Shown in pieces: positions 1-7,056 of a stretch of 12,714 bases of DNA. This stretch comes from CAZNQW01 sp964575225 (GTDB lineage Bacteria > Chloroflexota > Anaerolineae > JAAYZQ01), in contig CAZNQW010000107.1 of the NCBI GenBank assembly GCA_964575225.1, positions 1-12,714 on the forward strand, in the 5' to 3' direction. A program made the position numbers and the translations under genes. Positions within the stretch are counted from its first letter, which is position 1, and each line of letters starts with the position of its first letter. Below the pieces are notes generated by a model. It searched no databases, was not told the origin of the DNA, and saw nothing but the letters and a program-made list of their open reading frames with translations.

Positions 1-83
1 AACGAGACACCGTTGACCGCGTTCACCACCCCATCCTGGGTGAAAAATTGGGTCCTCAGGCCTTTTACTTCTAGCAATGCCAT
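1..83 (-). CDS. dppD: Dpp/Opp-type ABC transporter ATP-binding protein, N-terminal fragment (cut by window edge)
   Basis: Only the first 27 residues are present; the gene runs off the left edge. They begin MALLEVKGLRTQFFTQDG and continue VVNAVNGVS, which is the characteristic first beta-strand region of DppD/OppD ATPases (family consensus close to LLEVKNLxTxFxTxDGxVxAVxGVSF), just before the Walker A loop. A clear GGGAGAAGG ribosome binding site precedes the ATG by a few bases. The protein should be one of the two cytoplasmic ATPases that energise the DppB/DppC permease encoded at the other end of the window; a second ATPase (DppF-like) would be expected next but lies outside. It starts 40 bp after the ferredoxin gene in the same direction, so the importer operon appears to enclose the metabolic genes. 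Walker A, signature and Walker B motifs cannot be checked here. Confidence 0.85.
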   Translation of the reverse strand, partial: MALLEVKGLRTQFFTQDGVVNAVNGVS

Positions 84-123
84 GTTCCTTCTCCCTTCGC
101 CTCTCATTGTCCCGAGCGGCAGT

Positions 124-330
124 CTATTCGTCCTTGTTCACAAAGATGGCCACATCAGGGCAACTAATCTCACAGAGCTTGCAGCCGGTACATTGGTCAA
201 GATCCACCACTTCGGCAATGGTGTATCCCTTTTGATTGCGCTGATCCGACAGCCTCAGCACTGCCCGCGGGCAATAGTGGACGCATAGGCCACAGCCCTT
301 GCAGACACGGGTATCGATGTGAATTTTCAT
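124..330 (-). CDS. korD: 2x[4Fe-4S] ferredoxin, likely delta subunit of the 2-oxoacid:ferredoxin oxidoreductase
   Basis: A 68-residue ferredoxin-type protein. Two classical cluster motifs are visible: C10-x2-C13-x2-C16-x3-C20-P and C47-x2-C50-x2-C53-x3-C57-P, giving two [4Fe-4S] clusters. It has no membrane segment or signal peptide. The family role is to pass electrons from the catalytic 2-oxoacid oxidoreductase subunits to external ferredoxin. Its ATG overlaps the sucD stop codon by 4 bp (ATGA), so it is translationally coupled to sucD rather than sitting beside korABC. It is somewhat shorter than the archaeal KorD proteins I know of, having little beyond the two motifs. It could instead act as a free ferredoxin serving as electron acceptor for the complex. 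Recognition as a dicluster ferredoxin is secure; assignment as the Kor subunit is inferred from context. Confidence 0.9.
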   Translation of the reverse strand: MKIHIDTRVCKGCGLCVHYCPRAVLRLSDQRNQKGYTIAEVVDLDQCTGCKLCEISCPDVAIFVNKDE

Positions 331-1205
331 GAGCCTACCACTCCCAATCCCCGGATGATGCCCGGGATCTCGCTCGGCCGGTAGGCAATGTGCGCCCCGG
401 CCTCTTGCAGAGCCCGGATTTTGCTGGCTGCCGTCCCTTCCTCGCCTTCGATGATCGCACCGGCATGCCCCATCTGCGCTCCAGGGGGGGCAGCCCGCCC
501 TACAATAAGGGCCACCACCGGTTTGGTTACGTGGGCCTTGATGTAGGCCGCGGCCTGCTGTTCCATCGTCCCCCCCACTTCTCCCAGCATCACAATGACG
601 CGGGTCTCGGGGTCCGCCTGGAACTTGGCCAAAACGGCCTCTTGCGACAATCCCCAAAAAGGCCCGCCGCCAATGCCCACGATCGTCGACTGGCCAATCC
701 CGGCCTCGGTCAGCGTCTTGCAGGTCTCGTACGACAGCGCGCCGCTCTTGGAAAGGACGCCCACATGCCCGGGCAGCAACACGCGGTTGGGATGCACCCC
801 CAGCTTGCACTTGCCCGGCGACACCAACCCTGGTGTATCGGGACCCACGACGGTGGTGCCCCGCACTTGGGCGTAGCGGATGATGGTCAACATGTCCTGG
901 TCGGGAACACCTTCGGTGGTCAACACCAGCAGACCGATCCCCGCATCGATGATCTCCAGGGCTGCATCGCGGGCGAACCGGGCGGGAACAAAGCCAAAGG
1001 CGGCATCGATCTCGTGGACAGCCGTGGCCTCGGCTACGCTGTCGTACACAGGGATTCCATGCACCTGTTGACCCCCCTTGCCCGGCGTCACCCCGGCGAC
1101 GATGTTCGTCCCATACTCCTGCATGATCTTGGCCTGGAAAGAGCCCACCGTACCGGTGATGGCCTGAATCAGGACACGCGTTTTTTCGTCGATCAGAATC
1201 GCCAT
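327..1205 (-). CDS. sucD: Succinyl-CoA synthetase alpha-subunit family protein (CoA ligase, ADP-forming)
   Basis: 292 residues, the usual SucD length. The alpha subunit binds CoA and carries the phosphohistidine that shuttles phosphate from the acyl phosphate to ADP or GDP. Visible: an N-terminal CoA-binding Rossmann part with the ITG-turn near residues 16-18, YGTNIVAGVTPGKGG at 31-45, GPDTPG at 121-126, and the catalytic loop GAQMGHAGAIIEG with His247. The gene starts 2 bp after the sucC stop; its strong GGAGG ribosome binding site lies inside the last sucC codons (the Gly-Gly-Arg tail), so expression is coupled. It overlaps the ferredoxin gene by 4 bp. Oddities: GIGGGPFWG at 177-185, where well-known SucD proteins have GIGGDPI or GIGGDPV followed by NG or PG, and ITGTVG where ITGSQG is common. 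Acyl-CoA specificity (succinyl, malyl, other) cannot be fixed from sequence; succinyl is favoured by the neighbouring korABC. Confidence 0.93.
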   Translation of the reverse strand: MAILIDEKTRVLIQAITGTVGSFQAKIMQEYGTNIVAGVTPGKGGQQVHGIPVYDSVAEATAVHEIDAAFGFVPARFARDAALEIIDAGIGLLVLTTEGVPDQDMLTIIRYAQVRGTTVVGPDTPGLVSPGKCKLGVHPNRVLLPGHVGVLSKSGALSYETCKTLTEAGIGQSTIVGIGGGPFWGLSQEAVLAKFQADPETRVIVMLGEVGGTMEQQAAAYIKAHVTKPVVALIVGRAAPPGAQMGHAGAIIEGEEGTAASKIRALQEAGAHIAYRPSEIPGIIRGLGVVGS

Positions 1206-1207
1206 GG

Positions 1208-2344
1208 CTACCTCCCTCCTGCCAGATTCACCACTGTCTGAACGGCTGTCGGAAGGTCATCGTAGGTAGCGATCCCGATCTCGTTGAGAATCGCTTTGCC
1301 TACCTCTTCCTGGGTGCCCGCCATGCGGATGACCATTGGCACAGGTGACTCGTGTTTCCCCAGGTATTGAACGATCCCCTCGGCCATTTCGTCCATGCGT
1401 GTCAAGCCACCGATCAAGGTAATCAGCAACGCCTTGACCTTGGGGTTAGCCAGCACTACCTCAATGGACTGGCACATCACATCGGGACTGGCCAAACCGC
1501 CCATCTCGCAAAAGTTGGCAGCGCGACCTCCGGCATCCTGGATCAGATCCAGAGTCAACATGCCCGTTCCTGCGCCGTCGGCGATCATGCCCACGTCTCC
1601 GTCCAACAGCACGTAGGTAATGTCCCGTTCTGCGGCCAGTTGCTCCGCCTGGGTACTCACGGTTTGATCCAGCGCTTTCTGCTCCTCCTCCAGGCGAGCG
1701 AATAGCTCAGCGTGTCGGAAGGCAGCCTTGTCATCGAGCAACATCTTGCCATCCAGCGCCATCAAACCGTTAGGCGTCTGAGCCAGCGGGTTGACCTCCA
1801 CCAGCGTGGCATCGCAGGCCCACAGAATCTCGTACAACCTGGTCAGGATGGCCCCAAACCCTTGGACGTCGGCAATGCCCAACTTGCGGGCCAGGTTCCG
1901 GACTACAAAGGAGGGCAATCCGAGGAAAGGATCGAGCGATTGCTGGATCACCTTCTCCGGCGTTTCACGAGCCACCTGCTCGATATCCACACCACCCGCC
2001 GCCGAGGCCATGACCATGGGCCGGTTGGTGCGCTTGTCCAAGAGCACCGACAAATAGTATTCGCCCAGGATCTCGGTTTGGGCTTCAGCCAGGATGGCCT
2101 GCACCGTATGTCCCCGGATCTCGGCCCCCAGAAGCTCGTCGACCACAGCGCGGGCCTCAGCCGGGCTTGACACCGCGCGGATACCGCCTGCTTTTCCCCT
2201 ACCGCCCACTGGAATCTGCACCTTGAGCACCGCAGGCAAGGGTACGCCCCTCACATCCTCGGCGGAGGTCAGCAAGGCACCGGTGGGCACCGGAATGCCC
2301 CGTTCGGCAAAAATCCGTTTTGCTTGAAACTCGTACAATCGCAT
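1208..2344 (-). CDS. sucC: Succinyl-CoA synthetase beta-subunit family protein (ATP-grasp)
   Basis: 378 residues, close to the typical SucC length. The beta subunit binds the nucleotide and the carboxylate. N-terminal ATP-grasp domain: MRLYEFQAKRIF start, Lys41 before the glycine loop VGGRGKAGG (46-54), the metal-binding VEVNPLA at 182-188 and LDGK at 197-200. C-terminal ligase domain: LLDGDVGMIADGAGTGM at about 246-262, then NFCEMGG and the ITLIGGLTRMDEMAEGI segment at about 308-324. It begins 3 bp after the korC stop with a GGAG site 9 bases upstream, and ends 2 bp before sucD. With SucD it would convert acyl-CoA, ADP and phosphate to free acid, CoA and ATP. The NF-C-E-MGG-LAS segment differs from the NFLDVGGGA of E. 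coli SucC; similar changes occur in the malate-CoA ligase and archaeal branches, so substrate is open. The family assignment is firm. Confidence 0.93.
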   Translation of the reverse strand: MRLYEFQAKRIFAERGIPVPTGALLTSAEDVRGVPLPAVLKVQIPVGGRGKAGGIRAVSSPAEARAVVDELLGAEIRGHTVQAILAEAQTEILGEYYLSVLLDKRTNRPMVMASAAGGVDIEQVARETPEKVIQQSLDPFLGLPSFVVRNLARKLGIADVQGFGAILTRLYEILWACDATLVEVNPLAQTPNGLMALDGKMLLDDKAAFRHAELFARLEEEQKALDQTVSTQAEQLAAERDITYVLLDGDVGMIADGAGTGMLTLDLIQDAGGRAANFCEMGGLASPDVMCQSIEVVLANPKVKALLITLIGGLTRMDEMAEGIVQYLGKHESPVPMVIRMAGTQEEVGKAILNEIGIATYDDLPTAVQTVVNLAGGR

Positions 2345-2347
2345 CGA

Positions 2348-2908
2348 TCAGATCTCCACACTCGCATTCATCTCGCGGGCCAACGTCATGCCCTCTCGAG
2401 CCGCAGATAGGTTTACCTCCACAAATCGGGAGGGCACATTCTCGCGGATCGTCTCGAACAGCGCCTCGGCGGTCAGGAGCCCCGTGGCCTGCTGCAAAAA
2501 ACCGAGCATGACCATATTGGCCGCGATCTTGGCGCCCAACCGAGAGGCGATTTCGGTCGCCGGGACCGGCAGAATCTGGACGTCGGTTCGCGCCGGCGCC
2601 TCCACCAGCTCTGGGTCATACACCAACGCTCCCCCCGGCTGCAAGCGGTCCAGGTAACGGTCCAGTGCCGACTGGGACATGGCTATCAAAACCTGGACGT
2701 CCTCGGCCAGAGGAGAAAAGATATCTCCCTGCGCCAGAATCAGTTCGGCCTGGCACTCACCGCCGCGAGCCTCGGACCCATAGGATTGGGTCTGCACGGC
2801 GTTCATGCCCGCCCGAGTCACGACGGCTGTGCCCAGAATAACCGATGACAGGACGATCCCCTGCCCGCCAAAACCACAGAATTGAATGGTGGCGCGTGAC
2901 TGCTTCAT
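2348..2908 (-). CDS. korC: 2-oxoacid:ferredoxin oxidoreductase, gamma subunit (KorC-like)
   Basis: 186 residues, matching stand-alone KorC gamma subunits. The start MKQSRATIQFCGFGGQGIVL carries the glycine-rich GFGGQG at 12-17, followed by SYGSEARGGECQAEL at about 42-56, the two hallmark stretches of the gamma domain of pyruvate/2-oxoglutarate ferredoxin oxidoreductases. The gamma domain takes part in CoA binding and complex assembly in the cytoplasm. The ATG overlaps the korB TGA by 4 bp (ATGA), which fixes the start: a longer in-frame reading extends upstream to 3250 but would run far into korB. The gene ends 3 bp before sucC. Gamma domains are shared by several oxidoreductases (2-oxoglutarate, 2-oxoisovalerate, pyruvate), so substrate is taken from the subunit sizes and neighbours, not from this subunit alone. 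Confidence 0.93.
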   Translation of the reverse strand: MKQSRATIQFCGFGGQGIVLSSVILGTAVVTRAGMNAVQTQSYGSEARGGECQAELILAQGDIFSPLAEDVQVLIAMSQSALDRYLDRLQPGGALVYDPELVEAPARTDVQILPVPATEIASRLGAKIAANMVMLGFLQQATGLLTAEALFETIRENVPSRFVEVNLSAAREGMTLAREMNASVEI

Positions 2909-3729
2909 TGCGCCCCCCCCTTTTCCGCGTGCACGGAACTGCCTTCGAACACCGGCAGGCTCTTTTCCACAAAGGTACCTACCACAAAACGCCCCTCCAA
3001 TTCCTCCGCCGACAGGTTGACCGCGTCGCGTTGGGCAACCGAGTGGTCCTTGATCCACAGGACGCCGTCCACCGGCTCGCCCGAGCCGATCGCCCGCCGG
3101 CCAAAGTAGGTCGGGCACTGGGCCACGATCTCGACCATGGCAAACCCCTTGTGCTCCATCGCCTTTTTGATGGCCCGGATGCACTGTCGGGGCTGGCTGG
3201 TGTTCCAGCGGGCCACGTAGGTGGCTCCCGCTGCCTCGGCGAGTTTGCACAGATCAAAGGGCGGTTCCTGGTTACCGTACGGTGTCGTCGACGTGCGCAC
3301 ATCGCGGACTGTGGTCGGCGCCACCTGGCCACCCGTCATGGCAAAATTGAGATTGTTGACCACGATCATGGTCACATCCAGGTTTCGCCGGGCGGCCTGG
3401 ATCAGATGGTTGCCGCCGATGGCTGCCGCATCGCCGTCGCCCGAAAAGATGACCACCTGCAACTCGGGGTTGTGAAGCTTGATGCCGGTGGCCCAGGGCA
3501 AGGTCCGCCCATGCACGCCGTGCAACGACTCGGCCTTGAGATATACGGGAATGCGGGCCGTACAGCCCACCCCGCCGATGGCCACCAGCTTGTCGAAATC
3601 CAGCTTGAGCTCTTCGGCGGCCTGGAGAAAGTAGTTAAGCACCTGAGCGGCCCCGCACCCCGAGCAGAAAAAGTGGGGCAGGCTGTTCTCGCGCAGGTAT
3701 TTTCGTAAAGGATTGGCCATTACTTCCAT
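2905..3729 (-). CDS. korB: 2-oxoacid:ferredoxin oxidoreductase, beta subunit (KorB-like, thiamine pyrophosphate-binding)
   Basis: About 274 residues, the usual KorB size. Numbered from the outer ATG: CSGCG gives Cys22 and Cys25, GGVGCT gives Cys56, and AQCPT gives Cys205, the four cysteines expected to hold one [4Fe-4S] cluster. The thiamine pyrophosphate motif is GDGD at 97-100 with NN at 125-126 and TGGQ after it. It decarboxylates a 2-oxoacid and passes electrons through the cluster to ferredoxin. Two starts are possible. The ATG at 3729 has GGAGG 4 bases upstream; the ATG at 3720 (MANPLRKYLR, more like known KorB N-termini) forms a TAATG overlap with the korA stop but has GGAGG 13 bases away. 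I chose the outer one on ribosome-site spacing with only modest preference. A still longer frame to 3924 lies inside korA and is not credible. Confidence 0.95.
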   Translation of the reverse strand: MEVMANPLRKYLRENSLPHFFCSGCGAAQVLNYFLQAAEELKLDFDKLVAIGGVGCTARIPVYLKAESLHGVHGRTLPWATGIKLHNPELQVVIFSGDGDAAAIGGNHLIQAARRNLDVTMIVVNNLNFAMTGGQVAPTTVRDVRTSTTPYGNQEPPFDLCKLAEAAGATYVARWNTSQPRQCIRAIKKAMEHKGFAMVEIVAQCPTYFGRRAIGSGEPVDGVLWIKDHSVAQRDAVNLSAEELEGRFVVGTFVEKSLPVFEGSSVHAEKGGAQ

Positions 3730-4871
3730 GCGTCCTCCATCGCCTGCAAGATCTCGCTCGGGGTGTGCACCAGGCCCCGGTTCTTGGTCACGCGGACCAC
3801 CGGGCAGCGCCCGGCAACCACCCGCTCGATCTCGCCGGCATATTTGCCGATGTTCATCTCTACCGCCAGAATGATCGAGCACTGTTCGGCAAGGGCCCGA
3901 ATCTCGCGCTCGGGCACCGGCCACACAGTAGCCAGCTTGAGCAATCCGGCGCGGATGCCCCCGGCTCGAGCCTGTTCGACCGCCTCTTGGGCCGGGCGAA
4001 CCTCACTGCCGTAGGCAATGACGCCCACCTCGGCATCGTCCAGATAGGTACTCTCAGTCTGGACAATGTCGTCGTAATTAGCCTGGATCTTGCCGGTGAT
4101 ACGATCGTACAAGGCTTCAAACACGTCCGGGTCCCAGTGGATGCTACCCCGTTCGTCGTGGGGGTTGAGGGAATGCAGAATACGATAGCCCTCGCCGAAA
4201 TCGGGCAGGGGCGGCACGCCGTTGGGCTCTGCTTGGAAAGGCAAGAACTCGTCGGGCGGCACTGTGGGCCGGGGCCGGTGCCGTATCTCGATCTGGTCCG
4301 GCTCGGGGATGACCAGCTTTTCGCGCATCAGGGCAATCGTCGTTTCGGACATGACAATGACCGGCGTCCGATAGGTCTCTGCCAGATTGAACGCACGAAT
4401 GGTATAGTCAAACAGCTCCTGCACCGACGACGGCGCCAGCACGATCATCTCGTGGTCGCCGCTCGGGCCCCAGCGCATCTGCATCACATCGGCTTGGGAG
4501 GCAAAGTTCTCACCCCGGCACCGTTGCACATCCACAACCACACAGGGGATCTCGGAGGCAATGGCATAGCCGAGCCCCTCCTGCATATAGTTGTATCCGG
4601 CGCTGGCGGTGGCCGTCATGGCTTTGGCCCCGGCCAATGAGGCACCGGTGACGGCATAGATGGAGCACAGCTCATCCTCCCCTTGCAGGAATTTGCCGCC
4701 TACAGTTGGCAGCCGCGCTGCCATCCCTTCCGATATTTCGTTGGCGGGCGTGATGGGATAGCCGGCAAAAAAATCGCAACCGGCTGCCAAGGCGCCTTCC
4801 ACCACGGCGTCGTTGCCCAGCATAAAGTGGGTCCCCGTGAGAACCCGTCTGTTGTTATCTCGGTCTACCAT
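3720..4871 (-). CDS. korA: 2-oxoacid:ferredoxin oxidoreductase, alpha subunit (KorA-like, pyrimidine-binding)
   Basis: 383 residues, similar to archaeal-type KorA proteins that lack the fused gamma domain. The N-terminal domain has the diagnostic GYPITPANEISE at 37-48, followed by QGEDELCSIYAVTGASLAGAK-type sequence that supports the thiamine cofactor in trans from KorB, and ATASAGYNYMQEGLGYA. The C-terminal part carries VIAYGSEV and EMNIGKYAGEIERVV, typical of domain II. Together with KorB and KorC it should form an alpha-beta-gamma core that turns 2-oxoglutarate (or a related 2-oxoacid), CoA and oxidised ferredoxin into acyl-CoA, CO2 and reduced ferredoxin; the reaction can also run toward carboxylation. 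An AGAGGAAG ribosome site lies just before the chosen ATG; the inner Met at residue 17 has a poorer site. It follows the aminotransferase by 92 bp. Kor rather than Vor is inferred from separate A/B/C subunits and the adjacent sucCD. Confidence 0.93.
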   Translation of the reverse strand: MVDRDNNRRVLTGTHFMLGNDAVVEGALAAGCDFFAGYPITPANEISEGMAARLPTVGGKFLQGEDELCSIYAVTGASLAGAKAMTATASAGYNYMQEGLGYAIASEIPCVVVDVQRCRGENFASQADVMQMRWGPSGDHEMIVLAPSSVQELFDYTIRAFNLAETYRTPVIVMSETTIALMREKLVIPEPDQIEIRHRPRPTVPPDEFLPFQAEPNGVPPLPDFGEGYRILHSLNPHDERGSIHWDPDVFEALYDRITGKIQANYDDIVQTESTYLDDAEVGVIAYGSEVRPAQEAVEQARAGGIRAGLLKLATVWPVPEREIRALAEQCSIILAVEMNIGKYAGEIERVVAGRCPVVRVTKNRGLVHTPSEILQAMEDAWK

Positions 4872-4963
4872 ACAGTCTTCCTCTCAGAGAAAATGGACCG
4901 ACCCGCCCGTGCACGGATCTACCGCGTGGGGCTCAGTCCACGGTTCCGTTTGATTGATCCCGC

Positions 4964-6133
4964 TTATCCGTACCGCTGCGCCAGATCCTCGATCCGCCGA
5001 AACGCCTCGACCAGGTTTTCCTTGGACGTGGAATAGCACAACCGCAGATACCCCTCACCACAGGCGCCAAAGGCAGCACCTGGCACCGTTGCCACGTGAG
5101 CCTCTTCCAGCAGCTTGGTGGCGAATTCCAAAGAAGGCAATTCAAGCCGGTAGGAAGGAAAAGCGTAAAAGGCCCCCGTGGGGCGCACGCTCTCAAAAAC
5201 CGTCGAGCGCGCCAATAGCTCCAACGTCACGTCGCACCGCTCCTTGTAGCCGCGCATCATCTCTTGCGACGCCCGCGTCGATTCGGGGTTGACCAATGCT
5301 TCCAACGCACCCGCCTGGGCAAAGGCAGTGACACAAGTGGCTGAATGTTGGTAGATCTTGATCATTCCATCCAGGATCTCTTGGGGCCCTGTCACATAGC
5401 CCAGCCGCCAACCGGTCATGGCATGGCTCTTGGAAAAGGCATTGACCGTGATTATGTTGTCGAATTCCGACGCAGGGCTGTAATGCACGCCTTCGAACAA
5501 GAGGTATTCGTACACCTCGTCCGAGATGACCAAAGCGCCCCATTTCTTAGCAATCTCGGCAATAGCCCGAAGTGTATCCGGCTCATAGACCACACCGGTG
5601 GGGTTGTTGGGCGAATTGATGACGATGAAGCGGATCGATTCATCCATCTGATTGCGAATGAGATCCAGATCGGGCTGGAACCCGTCGGCGGCCCGGCAGG
5701 GAACCGGCAGAATCTCGGCGCCGGCCAATTGGGCCATCGACTTGTAAGAGACCCAGGCGGGTTCCAGAACCATGACCCGGTCGCCTGGCTCCAGGACCGC
5801 TTGCATCGCCAGATAGATGGCGAACTTGCCGCCGGGTGTGACGATGATGTCTTCGGGTCCCACCTTGATATCGTTGTCGCGCAGGAATTTTTGGGTCAAC
5901 GCCTCGCGCAGTTCGAAATCGCCGTTGGTGGGCTCGTACTTGGTCTTGCCGGCGCGCATGGCGCGACTCGCAGCTTCGACCACGTTGGGGGGCGTATCAA
6001 AACAAGGCTCGCCTCCGCCCAGCGAAATAATGTCGTCAACGCCCGCCCGGCGCATGCGCTTGACGATATTGTCCACCTCATCGGTGGCCGAAAGTTCCAA
6101 TTGGGCGACCTGGGGTGCTACTTTGTAAGCCAT
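4964..6133 (-). CDS. Class I/II PLP-dependent aminotransferase (aspartate aminotransferase-like)
   Basis: 389 residues, fold type I. Landmarks: GGGEPCFDTP near 39-48, KYEPTNGDFELREAL near 65-79, NSPNNPTG at 173-180 with the cofactor Asn, SDEVYEY at 204-210 with the pyridine-nitrogen Asp205 and Tyr208, the Schiff-base lysine Lys235 in NAFSKSHAMTGWRLGY (Arg243 for phosphate), and Arg364 in YLRLCYS for the substrate alpha-carboxylate. It is a cytoplasmic enzyme that moves an amino group between an amino acid and 2-oxoglutarate. Start: the ATG at 6133 has GGAG 8 bases upstream; an in-frame ATG at 6202 would overlap the racemase gene and adds 23 residues unlike the family, so it was not used. It lies 50 bp after murI and 92 bp before korA. 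Placed before Kor it probably supplies that enzyme's 2-oxoacid. The amino-acid preference cannot be read from sequence. Confidence 0.93.
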   Translation of the reverse strand: MAYKVAPQVAQLELSATDEVDNIVKRMRRAGVDDIISLGGGEPCFDTPPNVVEAASRAMRAGKTKYEPTNGDFELREALTQKFLRDNDIKVGPEDIIVTPGGKFAIYLAMQAVLEPGDRVMVLEPAWVSYKSMAQLAGAEILPVPCRAADGFQPDLDLIRNQMDESIRFIVINSPNNPTGVVYEPDTLRAIAEIAKKWGALVISDEVYEYLLFEGVHYSPASEFDNIITVNAFSKSHAMTGWRLGYVTGPQEILDGMIKIYQHSATCVTAFAQAGALEALVNPESTRASQEMMRGYKERCDVTLELLARSTVFESVRPTGAFYAFPSYRLELPSLEFATKLLEEAHVATVPGAAFGACGEGYLRLCYSTSKENLVEAFRRIEDLAQRYG

Positions 6134-6183
6134 GTTTCCATCTCCAAAAGATTGGTGTGTTGCGTTTCGCCCACACCGGGGCC

Positions 6184-7047
6184 TCACGCCGTTGTCTGAC
6201 AATCAGGGTGAATATCTAAAGCCGCCTGCCGAACGGCATCCACCGAGATGGACGTCACATCCGCTGCGGGCATCTCCATGAAACGAAGGGTAAACGCCGT
6301 AAAGTTGTCCACGTCGTCGCCCGTGACAAAAAATCGGTAGGAACCGGGTGAGGCCTCGCTCTTGAGTGCGCCAGCCGCCTCCAAGATCTGCCCGGCCTCC
6401 CGCACCACTTCCTCGGCGGGATCCACAATCGTGACCCGATCGCCTGCTACCTCCTCGGCGATGTCGCGCACGCAGGTCAGATCGGTGCAGCCCAGGATGA
6501 GGGTGTCGGCGCCAAAGTCAGCCAAGGGTTGGAAATACCGACGGGCAAGGGAAAACAGCAAGGGTCGGTCGTCGATTTTGCCCTTTTCGGCCAGCCGCAG
6601 CAAGTCGGGACAGGCGGCCCCCTGCACGTGAGCGCCGGGGTCCAGTTCCAGGATCCGCTGATCGTAGGCTTTGCTATCGACCGTGATCCGGGTTCCCCAC
6701 ACGCCTATGCGGCCATGCTGGCTGGCAGCCAAAGCACCGCGCACCCCGGGTCCAATCATGCCCAGGACCGGGAGGTCAGGGAAACAGGCCTGAGCCGCGT
6801 CGCGACCGGCCACACTGGCTGTGTTGCAAGCGATTATGACCAGCTTGGCCCCTTGCTGGGCCAAAAAAGCCGCATTTTCGATGGCGTATTGCCGAACCGA
6901 CTCCACAGGCTGGGGGCCATAGGGCTGGCGTGCCGTGTCGCCCAGGAATACCACATCCTCGTGGGGTAGCAAGCGACGAACCTCTCGCAAAACGGCCAGT
7001 CCACCCAGTCCAGAGTCAAAAATCCCAATCGGTGCATTTTGTTTCAT
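6184..7047 (-). CDS. murI: Glutamate racemase family protein (Asp/Glu racemase fold) with altered GCTD motif
   Basis: 287 residues, slightly longer than usual MurI (about 265). The N-terminal half is clearly MurI: GIFDSGLGGLAVL with Asp11/Ser12, FLGDTARQPYG at 34-44, and ACNTAS at 73-78 with the first catalytic cysteine Cys74. IGVWGTRITVDSKAY at 114-128 and the ACPDLLRLAEKG segment also fit. The second catalytic motif reads GCTDLT (Cys187-Thr188-Asp189), where canonical MurI has GCTHYP or GCTHFP, so the helper histidine is replaced by Asp. The family interconverts L- and D-glutamate without cofactor by a two-cysteine mechanism; relatives act on aspartate or hydantoins. It starts 9 bp after the GntR gene and precedes the aminotransferase by 50 bp, a context that suits D-amino acid catabolism better than cell-wall synthesis. 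The symbol marks the family; glutamate specificity is not certain. Confidence 0.82.
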   Translation of the reverse strand: MKQNAPIGIFDSGLGGLAVLREVRRLLPHEDVVFLGDTARQPYGPQPVESVRQYAIENAAFLAQQGAKLVIIACNTASVAGRDAAQACFPDLPVLGMIGPGVRGALAASQHGRIGVWGTRITVDSKAYDQRILELDPGAHVQGAACPDLLRLAEKGKIDDRPLLFSLARRYFQPLADFGADTLILGCTDLTCVRDIAEEVAGDRVTIVDPAEEVVREAGQILEAAGALKSEASPGSYRFFVTGDDVDNFTAFTLRFMEMPAADVTSISVDAVRQAALDIHPDCQTTA

Positions 7048-7056
7048 AGACGCTCT

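Noticed and set aside
124..810. Minus-strand 228-codon reading that would extend the ferredoxin upstream through sucD
   Set aside because: The added part overlaps sucD in another frame and has no family resemblance; the ATG at 330 forms an ATGA coupling with sucD and gives a complete ferredoxin.
3730..3924. N-terminal extension of KorB into korA
   Set aside because: The extra residues are korA sequence read in another frame; KorB homologues start near MxNPLRKYLR.
3765..4640. Plus-strand open frame opposite korA
   Set aside because: It is His/Arg/Gly-rich shadow sequence on the opposite strand of a gene with clear KorA motifs.
4925..4942. Small CGTGG/CCACG inverted repeat between the aminotransferase and korA genes
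   Set aside because: Only 5 bp with an 8-base loop and no U-run; expected by chance at this GC content.
6134..6202. Earlier in-frame ATG for the aminotransferase
   Set aside because: It overlaps murI, adds 23 residues with no family match, and the ATG at 6133 has a well-spaced GGAG site.
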